From positions 124,001 to 188,000 of the forward strand of contig NZ_CP046172.1 in assembly GCF_011801145.1 (NCBI RefSeq): a DNA stretch of 64,000 nt, read 5' to 3'. Position numbers and translations under genes: made by a program. This DNA is from Nocardia arthritidis. GTDB taxonomy: Bacteria > Actinomycetota > Actinomycetes > Mycobacteriales > Mycobacteriaceae. Positions 27,266 through 35,739 of this stretch are shown here, in pieces. The notes beneath the pieces are model-generated. The model searched no databases. It was given only the letters and a program-made list of their open reading frames with translations, and was not told where the DNA came from. Each line of letters starts with the position of its first letter. The first letter of the stretch is position 1.

Positions 27266-27910
27266 TCAGCTCGGGTCGGAGCCGCGAATGGCGGCGAACC
27301 AGAGCGCGGCCGCCGCGGCGACGCAGGTGGCGCCGAGGAAGGCCGCGAGACCGCCCCCTGCGACGTAGACCCATAGCAATCCGGCGAAGGGCGCGGCGAC
27401 CGCCGACTGCGCGTCGAACAGGAGACGACGGGAAATCCGCAGCGTGCCAGGGGCATTCGGGTCTGGACGGGACGGATTGTCGATGAGCCTGCCGGGCGGC
27501 TCGCTGGAGCGCACCCGCCCTGACGGGTACACGCGCAGCTCGCCGACACACGGGGCGCGGCCGTCGAGCGTCGCGGTGGTTTCCGTCATCGTCAGCAGTG
27601 CGGGTTCGAAATACACCGGCAGCCACAGGTTTCGGCCGTCGACGGAGAGTTCCAGCCAGGACCGGCTGTCCAACCGGTGCTGTTGGCGCACCCGTTTCGC
27701 CACACCGGTCGCGCCGGTCAGGCCGTTCGTCAGGTATCCCAACGCCGTTGCGAACCGAAAGACGCTGTAGCCCAATACGAGAACCGCGACGGTGGCCAGT
27801 CCGGCACCCTGATCCGAATCGGCGAACGGCACCCAAGCGGCACACACCGCGAGGACGCCGATCGTCACAACCGTCGGATAGGCCAGCGGGTGGCCCGATC
27901 CGAAACTCAC
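27266..27910 (-). CDS. membrane protein of unknown function
   Basis: 214 aa with a GTG start at 27910. It has two hydrophobic segments near the N-terminus (residues ~10-50) and one or two near the C-terminus (165-205), with a basic, charged soluble domain between them. No family recognised. The start overlaps the stop of the ABC substrate-binding gene by 4 bp (GTGA), so it belongs to the same transcript. The stretch 27112-27265 before its stop is non-coding and shows nothing distinct. Confidence 0.7.
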   Translation of the reverse strand: MSFGSGHPLAYPTVVTIGVLAVCAAWVPFADSDQGAGLATVAVLVLGYSVFRFATALGYLTNGLTGATGVAKRVRQQHRLDSRSWLELSVDGRNLWLPVYFEPALLTMTETTATLDGRAPCVGELRVYPSGRVRSSEPPGRLIDNPSRPDPNAPGTLRISRRLLFDAQSAVAAPFAGLLWVYVAGGGLAAFLGATCVAAAAALWFAAIRGSDPS

Positions 27911-29586
27911 TTCAGGAAGCCGACTTTGGTGTAGTCCAAAGAGGCGAGGCCAGCCGCGCCGTAGTTGGCGAGATTCGCCCGCACTGCGACATTGCCCGGC
28001 GATTGCAACAGCGGAAGCGAATGCCCCTCCTCCCAGATTTTTCGATCGACCTGGTTGGCCAACTCGATCGCCTTCTTCGGGTCCAGTTCGGAAAGCGTCT
28101 GTTCGATAAGGGCATTCAGCTCAGGTGAGCCGATGTGGCCATAATTCCCCTGGAAATCCTTCGGGTCGTAGCCCCAGATCTGCAACATGCTCCCGAGGGG
28201 GAATGCGTCGCCCTGCCAACTCCACTGCGCCATATCGAAATTACCGGGGCCGATCACATCGGTGAAGAACCCTTTGCCGGGCTGGGTCACGATATCGACC
28301 TTGACCCCGACCTGGGCCAGATTCTGCTGGATGATCTGCGCGATCTGTACCCAACTGAGGTCGTTGTACATCACATCTCGGATTTCCAGCTTGCGGCCGT
28401 CTTTTTCCCTGACATCCCCGTTCAGCTTCCAACCCAGGTCGTCGAGCTCCTTCGCGGCAGCGGCGGGATCGTAGGGCAGGCTGTTGTCCTGGTAGCCGTT
28501 CTGTCCCTGCAAGTAGATGTGATTGTTGAGCGGGACGGGGTGCTCGACCAAGCCATTCTGAATGGCCGTGGCAATGCCCTGCCGGTCGATCGCCTTCGAA
28601 ATGGCAACCCGCAGCTTGGGGTCTGCCAGGATCGAACCTGGTGCGCCGTTGTAGGTCAAGTGGTTCCAGAAATTACTGGGGGCTCGGCGGATGGCTATGC
28701 CAGGAGTGCTCGTCGCGGTTTTCAGATCGTCGCGGTTGCCGATACCGACCGCGTCGATCTCGTTGTTTTGCAGTGCAGGTACCAGGGCCGCGCTGTCGAG
28801 GACGCTGAAGGTTATGGTGTCCAGTTTCGGCGTGGCACCCCACCACTTCGGGTTGTGGCCCAACACGATTCGACCTTGAGCTCGGTCGGTCGACTGGACC
28901 GTGAACGGTCCGGCGGTGAGGGCGATCCCGTCGACAAGACTCTTGTTGAACGCCTCTGGGGTGGCCGTAACCGATTTGGGGAACAGGGCCGAATTGCCCG
29001 CGAACTGGCCCTGCCATTCGGCGAAATGCCTACTGAACGTGATGATGGCCTGCCGGTCGTCGACGCCACGCTCGACCTTCTCGACTCGATCGAAACCGAC
29101 GTTGTTCGATATTTGGAACGCCTTGTCCCGGCCGCTCAGCGCATTGGCCTGAGATTGGATGTCCTCCCAGGTAATCGGGCTGCCATCGGACCAAACCGCC
29201 TTGGGATTGATGGTGTAGGTGACCTGTTGCGGATCGGTATTGGTCAGTTTGACATCAGTGAAGTAGTCGGTGTTGACCGAGAGCTCGCCGGAGGCGCTGG
29301 TCCGGAAGGCGTGCGGCATCATCGGACGCTCGAGCCCCCCGATCTCGCCATCGTTTCCGTCGATGCTCAGGTTGTTCCAGTTGGCCGGGTAGGCGGAAAG
29401 CGCGAGCCGAAGATTGCCGCCGTCGCGGAGGTCGGCGACATCGTGCGGGTTGATGTCATTTGTGGTGCCTAGCGCCGCTTCGGTGCCCGGCGGTGCGCTG
29501 GTCTCGTTCGACGAACATCCGGTTGTCATCAGTCCGACGGCGAGTACGGGCGCCGCGAGGCGGGTCACCGTTGAACGAAGCCGCAT
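27907..29586 (-). CDS. ABC transporter substrate-binding lipoprotein, dipeptide/nickel family
   Basis: 559 aa. Signal peptide plus lipobox TTGC near residue 24, so a lipoprotein on the outer face. The body is a large SBP_bac_5-type (family 5) domain (WSDGSPITWEDIQ, VAISKAIDRQGIA) used by oligopeptide, dipeptide and nickel importers. It is the last transporter gene on the minus-strand operon after the permeases and ATPase; AAAGGAG precedes the start. The specific ligand is unknown. Confidence 0.9.
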   Translation of the reverse strand: MRLRSTVTRLAAPVLAVGLMTTGCSSNETSAPPGTEAALGTTNDINPHDVADLRDGGNLRLALSAYPANWNNLSIDGNDGEIGGLERPMMPHAFRTSASGELSVNTDYFTDVKLTNTDPQQVTYTINPKAVWSDGSPITWEDIQSQANALSGRDKAFQISNNVGFDRVEKVERGVDDRQAIITFSRHFAEWQGQFAGNSALFPKSVTATPEAFNKSLVDGIALTAGPFTVQSTDRAQGRIVLGHNPKWWGATPKLDTITFSVLDSAALVPALQNNEIDAVGIGNRDDLKTATSTPGIAIRRAPSNFWNHLTYNGAPGSILADPKLRVAISKAIDRQGIATAIQNGLVEHPVPLNNHIYLQGQNGYQDNSLPYDPAAAAKELDDLGWKLNGDVREKDGRKLEIRDVMYNDLSWVQIAQIIQQNLAQVGVKVDIVTQPGKGFFTDVIGPGNFDMAQWSWQGDAFPLGSMLQIWGYDPKDFQGNYGHIGSPELNALIEQTLSELDPKKAIELANQVDRKIWEEGHSLPLLQSPGNVAVRANLANYGAAGLASLDYTKVGFLK

Positions 29587-29619
29587 GGGGCGCTCCTTTC
29601 GGCAGACGAGGCTGCGTGA

Positions 29620-31467
29620 TTACTTGATGGGTACGGGAATCGCGTCGATGAGCGCACGAGTGTACTCATGCTGCGGGTTTGCGAAAATTTGCTCGGCGGG
29701 ACCAGATTCGACGATCTTGCCGCGGTACATCACCGCCACGTCGTGCGCGAGATTGCGCACCACCGAAAGATCATGCGACACGAACAGATATGACAGTCCG
29801 CGCTGGGACTGCAACTCGCGCAGCAGGTTCAGCACGCCTGCCTGGATTGATACATCGAGCGAGGAAACCGGCTCGTCCAGTACCAGGATTTCCGGGTCGA
29901 GCGCGAGGGCCCGCGCGATGCTGATGCGCTGCTTCTGCCCACCGGAGAAATCGGCGGGATAGCGGTCGGCGTGCTCCGGGCGCAGACCGACCTGGTGTAG
30001 CAATTCCGGTACCCGGGCGGCGATTTCGGTGCGGGAACGCCCATCGATCCGTAGCGGTTCGGCAATCGCGTCGAATACGGGCAGACGTGGATCGAGTGAT
30101 GCGGTGGGATCTTGGAAGACGATCTGCATCGCCCTGCGGATCTCGTGTTTGCGAGCCTTGGTGAGTGTCGCGACGTCGTTGCCCATGATTTCGATACGGC
30201 CGGACTCCGGCTGCGCCAATTCCAGGATCTGGGTGAGTGTGGTGGTTTTTCCGGAACCGGACTCACCTACCAGCGCCAGTGTTCGCCCGGCCAGCAACTC
30301 GAGGCTGATGCCATCGACGGCGCGCACTTCACCGGTGCGGCGGCGGAAGACCACGCCGGAGGTAATGGGGAAGGTTTTCACCAGGTCCGAAACCCTTAGT
30401 ACAACCCGCTCTTCGATGGTGACTTCGTCGACCGGTGCGCTGATCTCGCGGCGGTACGCCTCGAAAAGGGCCTGGGATCCGACCTCCGCGGTGCGAATAC
30501 AGGCGGCGGCATGGCCCTGGTGGGTCATCTCCAAGGGCGGCTCGGCGGCGGTGCATTCGGCGATCGCGACCGGGCAGCGGGGTGTGAACGAGCATCCTGG
30601 CGGCAGCGCGTGCATCGCCGGCGGTGCACCGACGATCGGAATGAGTGGCACCCGTGCCGGACCGTCCATTCGTGGAATCGAGCCGAGCAGACCAACGGTG
30701 TACGGCATCCTCGGCTCGGTGAAAAGCTCAGTGGCGGTCGCGGTTTCCACGATCTTGCCGGCGTACATGACAGCGACCCGGTCGGCCAACGTCGCCGCGA
30801 TACCCATGTCGTGGGTGATCATGACAACCCCAGCTCCAGTGAGATCGCGTGCCTTGCGGAGCAATTCGAGGATCTGCTTCTGGACCGTCACATCGAGGGC
30901 CGTGGTCGGCTCATCGCAGATGATCAGCGCAGGATCGTTGGCGATGGCCATCGCGATGACCACCCGTTGCCGCATACCGCCGGAGAACTCGTGCGGGAAT
31001 GCTTTGGCGCGCACGGCCGGATCGGGAATGCCGACGAGCTCTAGCAGTTCGACAGCCCTGGCCACTGCTTCCTGTTTGTTCGATTTGCCATGCGCCAGTA
31101 GGGCTTCCGCGATCTGATCGCCGACTCGATAGACAGGAGTCAGCGCTGAGAGTGGATCTTGGAACACCATGCTGATCGAACTGCCCCGCAGCCGCGACAG
31201 CTCGCGATCGCCGAGGCCGAGCAGTTCCCGTCCGCGCAACCGAACTGATCCACTGATCCGGGCCTGATCCGGCAGCAGGCCGATCACGGCGAGCGATGAC
31301 ACCGATTTGCCCGACCCGGATTCGCCGACAATGGCCAGCACTTCACCGTCGGCGACGGTGAAGTCGATGCCGCGCACCGCCTCGATCCGTCCCTCCTCAC
31401 CGGGGAAGGAGACGCGCAGATCAGTGACCTCCAGCAGCGGCGCGGTCGAGGTCCGTGAGCCGGTCAT
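29620..31467 (-). CDS. fused dipeptide-type ABC transporter ATP-binding protein (two ATPase domains)
   Basis: 615 aa from the ATG at 31467, four bases overlapping the permease stop (ATGA). It holds two complete ATPase domains. Each has a Walker A (GESGSGKS and GESGSGKT) and an ABC signature (FSGGMRQR and FSGGQKQR), with Walker B stretches ([24 protein letters not shown]). This is the DppD-DppF type fused in one polypeptide, so the operon needs only one ATPase gene. The first domain carries the CxxxxxxxC-type oligopeptide-dipeptide C-terminal motif (GCSFTPRCP). Confidence 0.92.
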   Translation of the reverse strand: MTGSRTSTAPLLEVTDLRVSFPGEEGRIEAVRGIDFTVADGEVLAIVGESGSGKSVSSLAVIGLLPDQARISGSVRLRGRELLGLGDRELSRLRGSSISMVFQDPLSALTPVYRVGDQIAEALLAHGKSNKQEAVARAVELLELVGIPDPAVRAKAFPHEFSGGMRQRVVIAMAIANDPALIICDEPTTALDVTVQKQILELLRKARDLTGAGVVMITHDMGIAATLADRVAVMYAGKIVETATATELFTEPRMPYTVGLLGSIPRMDGPARVPLIPIVGAPPAMHALPPGCSFTPRCPVAIAECTAAEPPLEMTHQGHAAACIRTAEVGSQALFEAYRREISAPVDEVTIEERVVLRVSDLVKTFPITSGVVFRRRTGEVRAVDGISLELLAGRTLALVGESGSGKTTTLTQILELAQPESGRIEIMGNDVATLTKARKHEIRRAMQIVFQDPTASLDPRLPVFDAIAEPLRIDGRSRTEIAARVPELLHQVGLRPEHADRYPADFSGGQKQRISIARALALDPEILVLDEPVSSLDVSIQAGVLNLLRELQSQRGLSYLFVSHDLSVVRNLAHDVAVMYRGKIVESGPAEQIFANPQHEYTRALIDAIPVPIK

Positions 31468-32381
31468 GCTTTTGCCCTGTTCTTCCGTGCCCGCTTCGCA
31501 CTCGGATCGAATGCGTCGCGCAGTCCATCGCCAACCATGTTGGCGCACACCACAATCGTGATAAGCAATCCGCTGGCAGGGAGGAACAGCCAGGGATAGG
31601 TCATCGTCGAATTGGTGCCGTCGGCGATGAGAGAGCCCAGCGAGACATCCGGCTTCTGCACGCCGAAGCCGAGGAAGCTGAGCCCCGTTTCAGCCATGAT
31701 CGCCGCACCGACATTGAGGGTGGTGTCGATGATGAGGATCGAGGCGATGTTCGGCAGGATATGACTGAGTATCACGGTGCGAATCGGTGCGCCCATATAT
31801 CTTGCCGCTCTGACGAATTCACGATCGCGCAGACTCATAGTCAGCCCGCGCACGATACGGGCGCTGATCATCCAGCCGAATACGCTCAACAACACGACAA
31901 GGAGGGTGACGGAACCGCTGCCCTTGGTTCGCGGTGCGAAGATTGCGACGATAATGAAGCTCGGCACGACGAGCAGCAGATCGACGAACCACGTGATGAC
32001 GCGGTCGGTCCAACCGCCGAGTAGTCCAGCCAGTGCACCAGCCAGCGACGCGATCGCGGTGCTGAATACCGCTACGGACAGGCCGATGATCAGCGATTTC
32101 TGCATACCACGCAGAGTCTGGGCGAATACGTCCTGACCGATCAGCGTGGTGCCGAACGGATGCCGTGCGCTCGGCGCCTTCAACAGTGCGGTGTAATCCA
32201 GCTGCTGGTAGTCGTACGGCAGAAACGGCGGTAGCGCGAAACTACAGATAGTCAGCATGAGCAGAATCAGTGCGCCTAGCACTGCGGCCTTGTTGCGCCG
32301 GAAGCGCCGCCACACCAACCTTCGTCGGCCAGCCGCCGCGATTTCGGGTGCACCCTGGACGATGATCTCCGCTTCGGTCAT
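31464..32381 (-). CDS. dipeptide-type ABC transporter permease (DppC-like)
   Basis: 305 aa with six hydrophobic segments. The EAA-type loop is visible near [11 protein letters not shown] ([15 protein letters not shown]) with the DppC family pattern. It overlaps the ATP-binding protein gene and the upstream permease gene by 4 bp each (ATGA), so these are translationally coupled. It pairs with the DppB-like subunit to form the channel. Confidence 0.92.
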   Translation of the reverse strand: MTEAEIIVQGAPEIAAAGRRRLVWRRFRRNKAAVLGALILLMLTICSFALPPFLPYDYQQLDYTALLKAPSARHPFGTTLIGQDVFAQTLRGMQKSLIIGLSVAVFSTAIASLAGALAGLLGGWTDRVITWFVDLLLVVPSFIIVAIFAPRTKGSGSVTLLVVLLSVFGWMISARIVRGLTMSLRDREFVRAARYMGAPIRTVILSHILPNIASILIIDTTLNVGAAIMAETGLSFLGFGVQKPDVSLGSLIADGTNSTMTYPWLFLPASGLLITIVVCANMVGDGLRDAFDPSAKRARKNRAKA

Positions 32382-33355
32382 CCGACACGCACCCTGGGAT
32401 CAAGAATCGCGTAGACAACATCGGAGAGCAGGCCGGACACCAGCACAACCAAACCCGCAAACGCCGTAATCGTCACGACTACATAGAGATCCTGCGCATT
32501 GATGGAGTCCACCAGCCATTCGCCCATGCCGTGCCAGCCGAAGATCTTCTCGGTGAATGTCGCACCGGTGATCAATCCGAGCACGCTGTAGGCGAACAGC
32601 GTAGCCATCGGAATTAGCGCGGTGCGCAGGCCGTGCTTGTACAGAGCCCGGTTGCGCGTGAGTCCTTTGGCGCGGGCGGTACGTATGAAATCGCTCTGCA
32701 GCACGTCCAGCATGGCATTCCGCTGGTAGCGGCTGTATCCGGCCATAGCACCCAACGCCAGTGCCAGCGTCGGCAACACCAGATGTTGCAGGCGGTCCAC
32801 CAACTGTGGACCGAATCCCTCGATCTTGTTGGCCGAGGTTTGGCCGGTATAGAGGAATACCTGTTGCCCGGTGAGCTGATTGACCTGCAGCGCACCGTAT
32901 TTCAACAGCGTTGCGATCACGAATACCGGTGTGCTGAGGATCAAGAGCGAGACGATCGTCGTGAAATAGTCGCTGAACCGATATTGCCGGATGGCGCCTG
33001 CCGCACCGATCAGCACGCCGAGCACGGTGCCGATCACTGAGCCGATCGCCAACAGCCGCAGGCTGACCGAAACCCGCCTACCAAGCTCGTCGCGCACCGG
33101 CTGTCCCGTCAGCGTCTTGCCGAAATCGCCGTGTACCACACCTTTCACCCACGTCACGTAGCGCTGCGGGATCGGGTCGTTGAGATGCAGCTCCTCGGCC
33201 TTCGCATCAATCACCGACTGGGGCGGCCGCGGATTGCGGTGCTCGAGATAGTCCAGCGGCTTGAACGTGAGCGAGGCCAGGCTGAACGTCATGAACGATG
33301 CCAGCAGGAGTAGTACGACATAGTTGAGCGCACGTCGCAGCAGAAAGCCGGTCAT
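32378..33355 (-). CDS. dipeptide-type ABC transporter permease (DppB-like)
   Basis: 325 aa, the first gene of the operon. The N-terminal transmembrane helix, then the long periplasmic region with GDFGKTLTG near residue ~95 and the RTARAKGL loop, are typical for DppB subunits. Its stop overlaps the DppC-like start by 4 bp. No promoter motif was identified in 33356-33493, which is the upstream region shared with the divergent membrane-protein gene. Confidence 0.92.
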   Translation of the reverse strand: MTGFLLRRALNYVVLLLLASFMTFSLASLTFKPLDYLEHRNPRPPQSVIDAKAEELHLNDPIPQRYVTWVKGVVHGDFGKTLTGQPVRDELGRRVSVSLRLLAIGSVIGTVLGVLIGAAGAIRQYRFSDYFTTIVSLLILSTPVFVIATLLKYGALQVNQLTGQQVFLYTGQTSANKIEGFGPQLVDRLQHLVLPTLALALGAMAGYSRYQRNAMLDVLQSDFIRTARAKGLTRNRALYKHGLRTALIPMATLFAYSVLGLITGATFTEKIFGWHGMGEWLVDSINAQDLYVVVTITAFAGLVVLVSGLLSDVVYAILDPRVRVG

Positions 33356-33493
33356 CGGTCCCCTGGTTCTCGGTCGGGTATCTGGTCGATCATAAAGACG
33401 TGCCCGGCTCGACGTGCGCTACGCGCGCATTCGACTTAGACCTCTATTCTGGCGGCACAGCCGCACGCGGCAATGACAACACGGGGGAGAAGC

Positions 33494-34438
33494 ATGAACT
33501 ATCCACAATTTCCGTCGCGATACGAGCCGTACCCGGGATATCCGGCGAGCACCGCGCCGCCCAGCGGCACGACCGCGATCATCGCCGGGGTGCTCGCCGC
33601 CATCGGCGCGGTCGGGCAATTGCTCAGCGGCGCCGTAAACGTCTTCTTCGGCATCTCGGACGCGGTCGACAGGTTGAGCGACTACGACTCGACCGGGCTG
33701 TTCGCGCAGAGCTGGTACAAGCCATTCGTGGTGAGCACCGGGCTGATCGCCATCGTGTCCGGGGCATTGCTCGGCCTCGGCGCGATCGCACTGCTCACGC
33801 GGCGGCGATCCGGGGTGATCGCGATCGTCATCGGCTGCGCGATCGTCGTCGTACTCGGCGTCATCTCGTTGATCGTGACGCTGAACTACTCCGCGGATAG
33901 CGTGCCGTCGGCACAACTCGGCGGCGTGGCCGGGGCGATCGGGCTGCTGTTCCCGGTGGGGACAGCGGTGCTCGCCTTGGTGCCGAGTACCCGGCGCTGG
34001 TTGGAGTTCAAGGCGGCCCAGCCCTATCCCGTTCCTGCGGGCTACCCGTACGGAAATCCGCAAATGTACAGCGCGCCAACCAGTTTCGGTGCCCCGCCTT
34101 ATCCGGCCGCACCGGGGGCGCCAATGGCTCCGAGCATGCCGGGATCCCCGCTCGCCACAGGAACCCCGGCTGTCCCGTCGGTCGGGCCGGAAACTCCTGC
34201 TGCGCCAGGACCATCAGTTGGGCCGGGAACGTCGGCGGTGCCGGGAGCGCCTGTGGGGCCGGAAACTCCTGCTGCGCCAGGAGCGCCGGTCGCGTCGGGA
34301 ACCCCGGTCGCTTCGCAGTGGTCTTCTCCGGCCGCGCAACCCGATCAGCCGCTCGGCGCGTTCGACTATCCGCCGATGCCCGAGTCCGGCGCGCCTGAAT
34401 CGTCGGCCGATGATCAGTGGCGGCGTCCGTCGTCCTGA
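33494..34438 (+). CDS. membrane protein with Pro/Ala-rich tail
   Basis: 314 aa from the ATG at 33494 (GGGGAG upstream). Four hydrophobic segments lie between residues ~25 and 165. The cytosolic or exported C-terminal ~140 residues are low-complexity, rich in Pro, Ala and Gly with repeats such as VGPETPAAPG, and end in a charged DQWRRPSS. No family is recognised. The last ~95 nt are duplicated downstream (see the repeat at 34343-34728). Confidence 0.7.
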   Translation: MNYPQFPSRYEPYPGYPASTAPPSGTTAIIAGVLAAIGAVGQLLSGAVNVFFGISDAVDRLSDYDSTGLFAQSWYKPFVVSTGLIAIVSGALLGLGAIALLTRRRSGVIAIVIGCAIVVVLGVISLIVTLNYSADSVPSAQLGGVAGAIGLLFPVGTAVLALVPSTRRWLEFKAAQPYPVPAGYPYGNPQMYSAPTSFGAPPYPAAPGAPMAPSMPGSPLATGTPAVPSVGPETPAAPGPSVGPGTSAVPGAPVGPETPAAPGAPVASGTPVASQWSSPAAQPDQPLGAFDYPPMPESGAPESSADDQWRRPSS

Positions 34439-34728
34439 GGTTCGGCCCGCGCCCACCGTGTATGGGCCGTCCCGCAGGATGAATAGGTGGTACCTCTGCG
34501 CCGGGACTGTCGGTCGGGTCGGGAGATTCGGCGGTGCCGGGAGCGCCGGTTGGGCCGGGAATCCCGATCAGCCGCTCGGCGCGTTCGACATGCCGCCGAT
34601 GCCCGAGTCCGGCGCGCCTGAATCGTCGGCCGATGATCAGTGGCGGCGTCCGTCGTCTTGAGGTTCGGCCCGCGCCCACCGTGTACGGGCCGTCCGGCAG
34701 GATGGAATAGGTGACACCCCTGCACCTG
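34343..34728 (+). repeat. tandem duplication of the membrane-protein gene end and HAD gene start (period 223 bp)
   Basis: A segment beginning GATCAGCCGCTCGGCGCGTT at 34343 recurs at 34566 with few changes, period 223 bp. The first copy codes for the C-terminal end of the membrane protein (GAFDYPPMPESGAPESS). The second is a remnant in the intergenic region with the same frame preserved (GAFDMPPMPESGAPESS, then a stop). Homology continues past the stop to the translation start: AGGTGGTACCTCTGC in copy one resembles AGGTGACACCCCTGC, the HAD start. So both copies once carried a HAD-gene start. Confidence 0.85.
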
Positions 34729-35541
34729 CCCAAGCCGAAACTGGTGGCCACCGATGTCGACGGCACCCTGATCGACCACAACGAGCAGGTCACCGCGCGC
34801 ACCAGGGCCGCGGTGGCCGCGCTGCTCGCCGACGGCGTGCCGTTCGTGCTGGCCACCGGCCGCCCGCCGCGCTGGATCGAACCGGTGGTGCAGGGGCTCG
34901 GTCACGCGCCGCTGTGTGTCTGCGGCAACGGCGCGGTCATCTACGACAGCGCCACCGACCGCGTGCTCGACAGCAGGACGTTGGATGTGGAAACCCTCGC
35001 CTGGATCGCCGAACTGGCCGAACGGGCGCTCCCCGGCTGTGGTTTGGCGGCCGAGCGGGTCGGAGCGCGGGCACACGACGCGGCGACACCACAGTTCGTC
35101 AGCTCACCCGAATACGAGCACGCCTGGCTCAACCCGGATGACACCGCGGTCTCCCGCGCCGAGGTGATCGACGCACCCGCAATCAAAATGCTCATCCGCC
35201 TACCCGGCGCGGCCAGTGGTGCGATGCGCGCGGCGCTGACGCCGCTGGTCGGCGACCGCGCTGACATCACCTACTCCACCGATCACGGTTTGATCGAACT
35301 ATCCGCGCCCGGTGTCACCAAGGCATCCGGCCTGTCCACCGTCGCGCAGCGATTCGGCGTGGCCGACGCGGCGATCGTCGCCTTCGGTGATATGCCCAAC
35401 GACGTACCCATGCTGACCATGGCCGGCCGCGGCGTCGCCATGGCCAACGCCCACCCGGAGGCGCTCGCCGTCGCCGACGAGGTGACCGCGGCGAACTCCG
35501 CCGACGGCGTCGCCGTCGTCCTCGAACGCTGGTGGGGCTGA
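34711..35541 (+). CDS. HAD-superfamily hydrolase (Cof type)
   Basis: 276 aa with a GTG start. DVDGTLID contains the nucleophile Asp (DxDGT) and ATGRPPRW, FGDMPNDVPML complete HAD motifs II to IV. The cap domain (residues ~85-190) is of the Cof type. Likely a sugar or nucleotide phosphatase in the cytosol. The location corresponds to Rv3813c in mycobacteria as I recall. The promoter and RBS lie in the duplicated sequence. Confidence 0.9.
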   Translation: MTPLHLPKPKLVATDVDGTLIDHNEQVTARTRAAVAALLADGVPFVLATGRPPRWIEPVVQGLGHAPLCVCGNGAVIYDSATDRVLDSRTLDVETLAWIAELAERALPGCGLAAERVGARAHDAATPQFVSSPEYEHAWLNPDDTAVSRAEVIDAPAIKMLIRLPGAASGAMRAALTPLVGDRADITYSTDHGLIELSAPGVTKASGLSTVAQRFGVADAAIVAFGDMPNDVPMLTMAGRGVAMANAHPEALAVADEVTAANSADGVAVVLERWWG

Positions 35542-35739
35542 ACCGAAGCCATACGTCTGTCCGCGCACGACTGCTAGTCCGGACCGGGAGGCAGTAATAG
35601 CTGTCTAATGGGCGCTGTCGACGTCGTCCGCCGACTCGCGCATGGCCGGAGCGAATCGTGGGGGGGGTACGCCTGGCGGGTGTTGTCGGCGATGTCGTCT
35701 TCGGACCTGCGCACGACTGGAGCGGATGCGGAGGTGCGC

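Noticed and set aside
34485..34661. Second C-terminal copy considered as a separate small gene
   Set aside because: It lacks a plausible start and its reading frame belongs to the duplicated fragment, so it is listed as a repeat.
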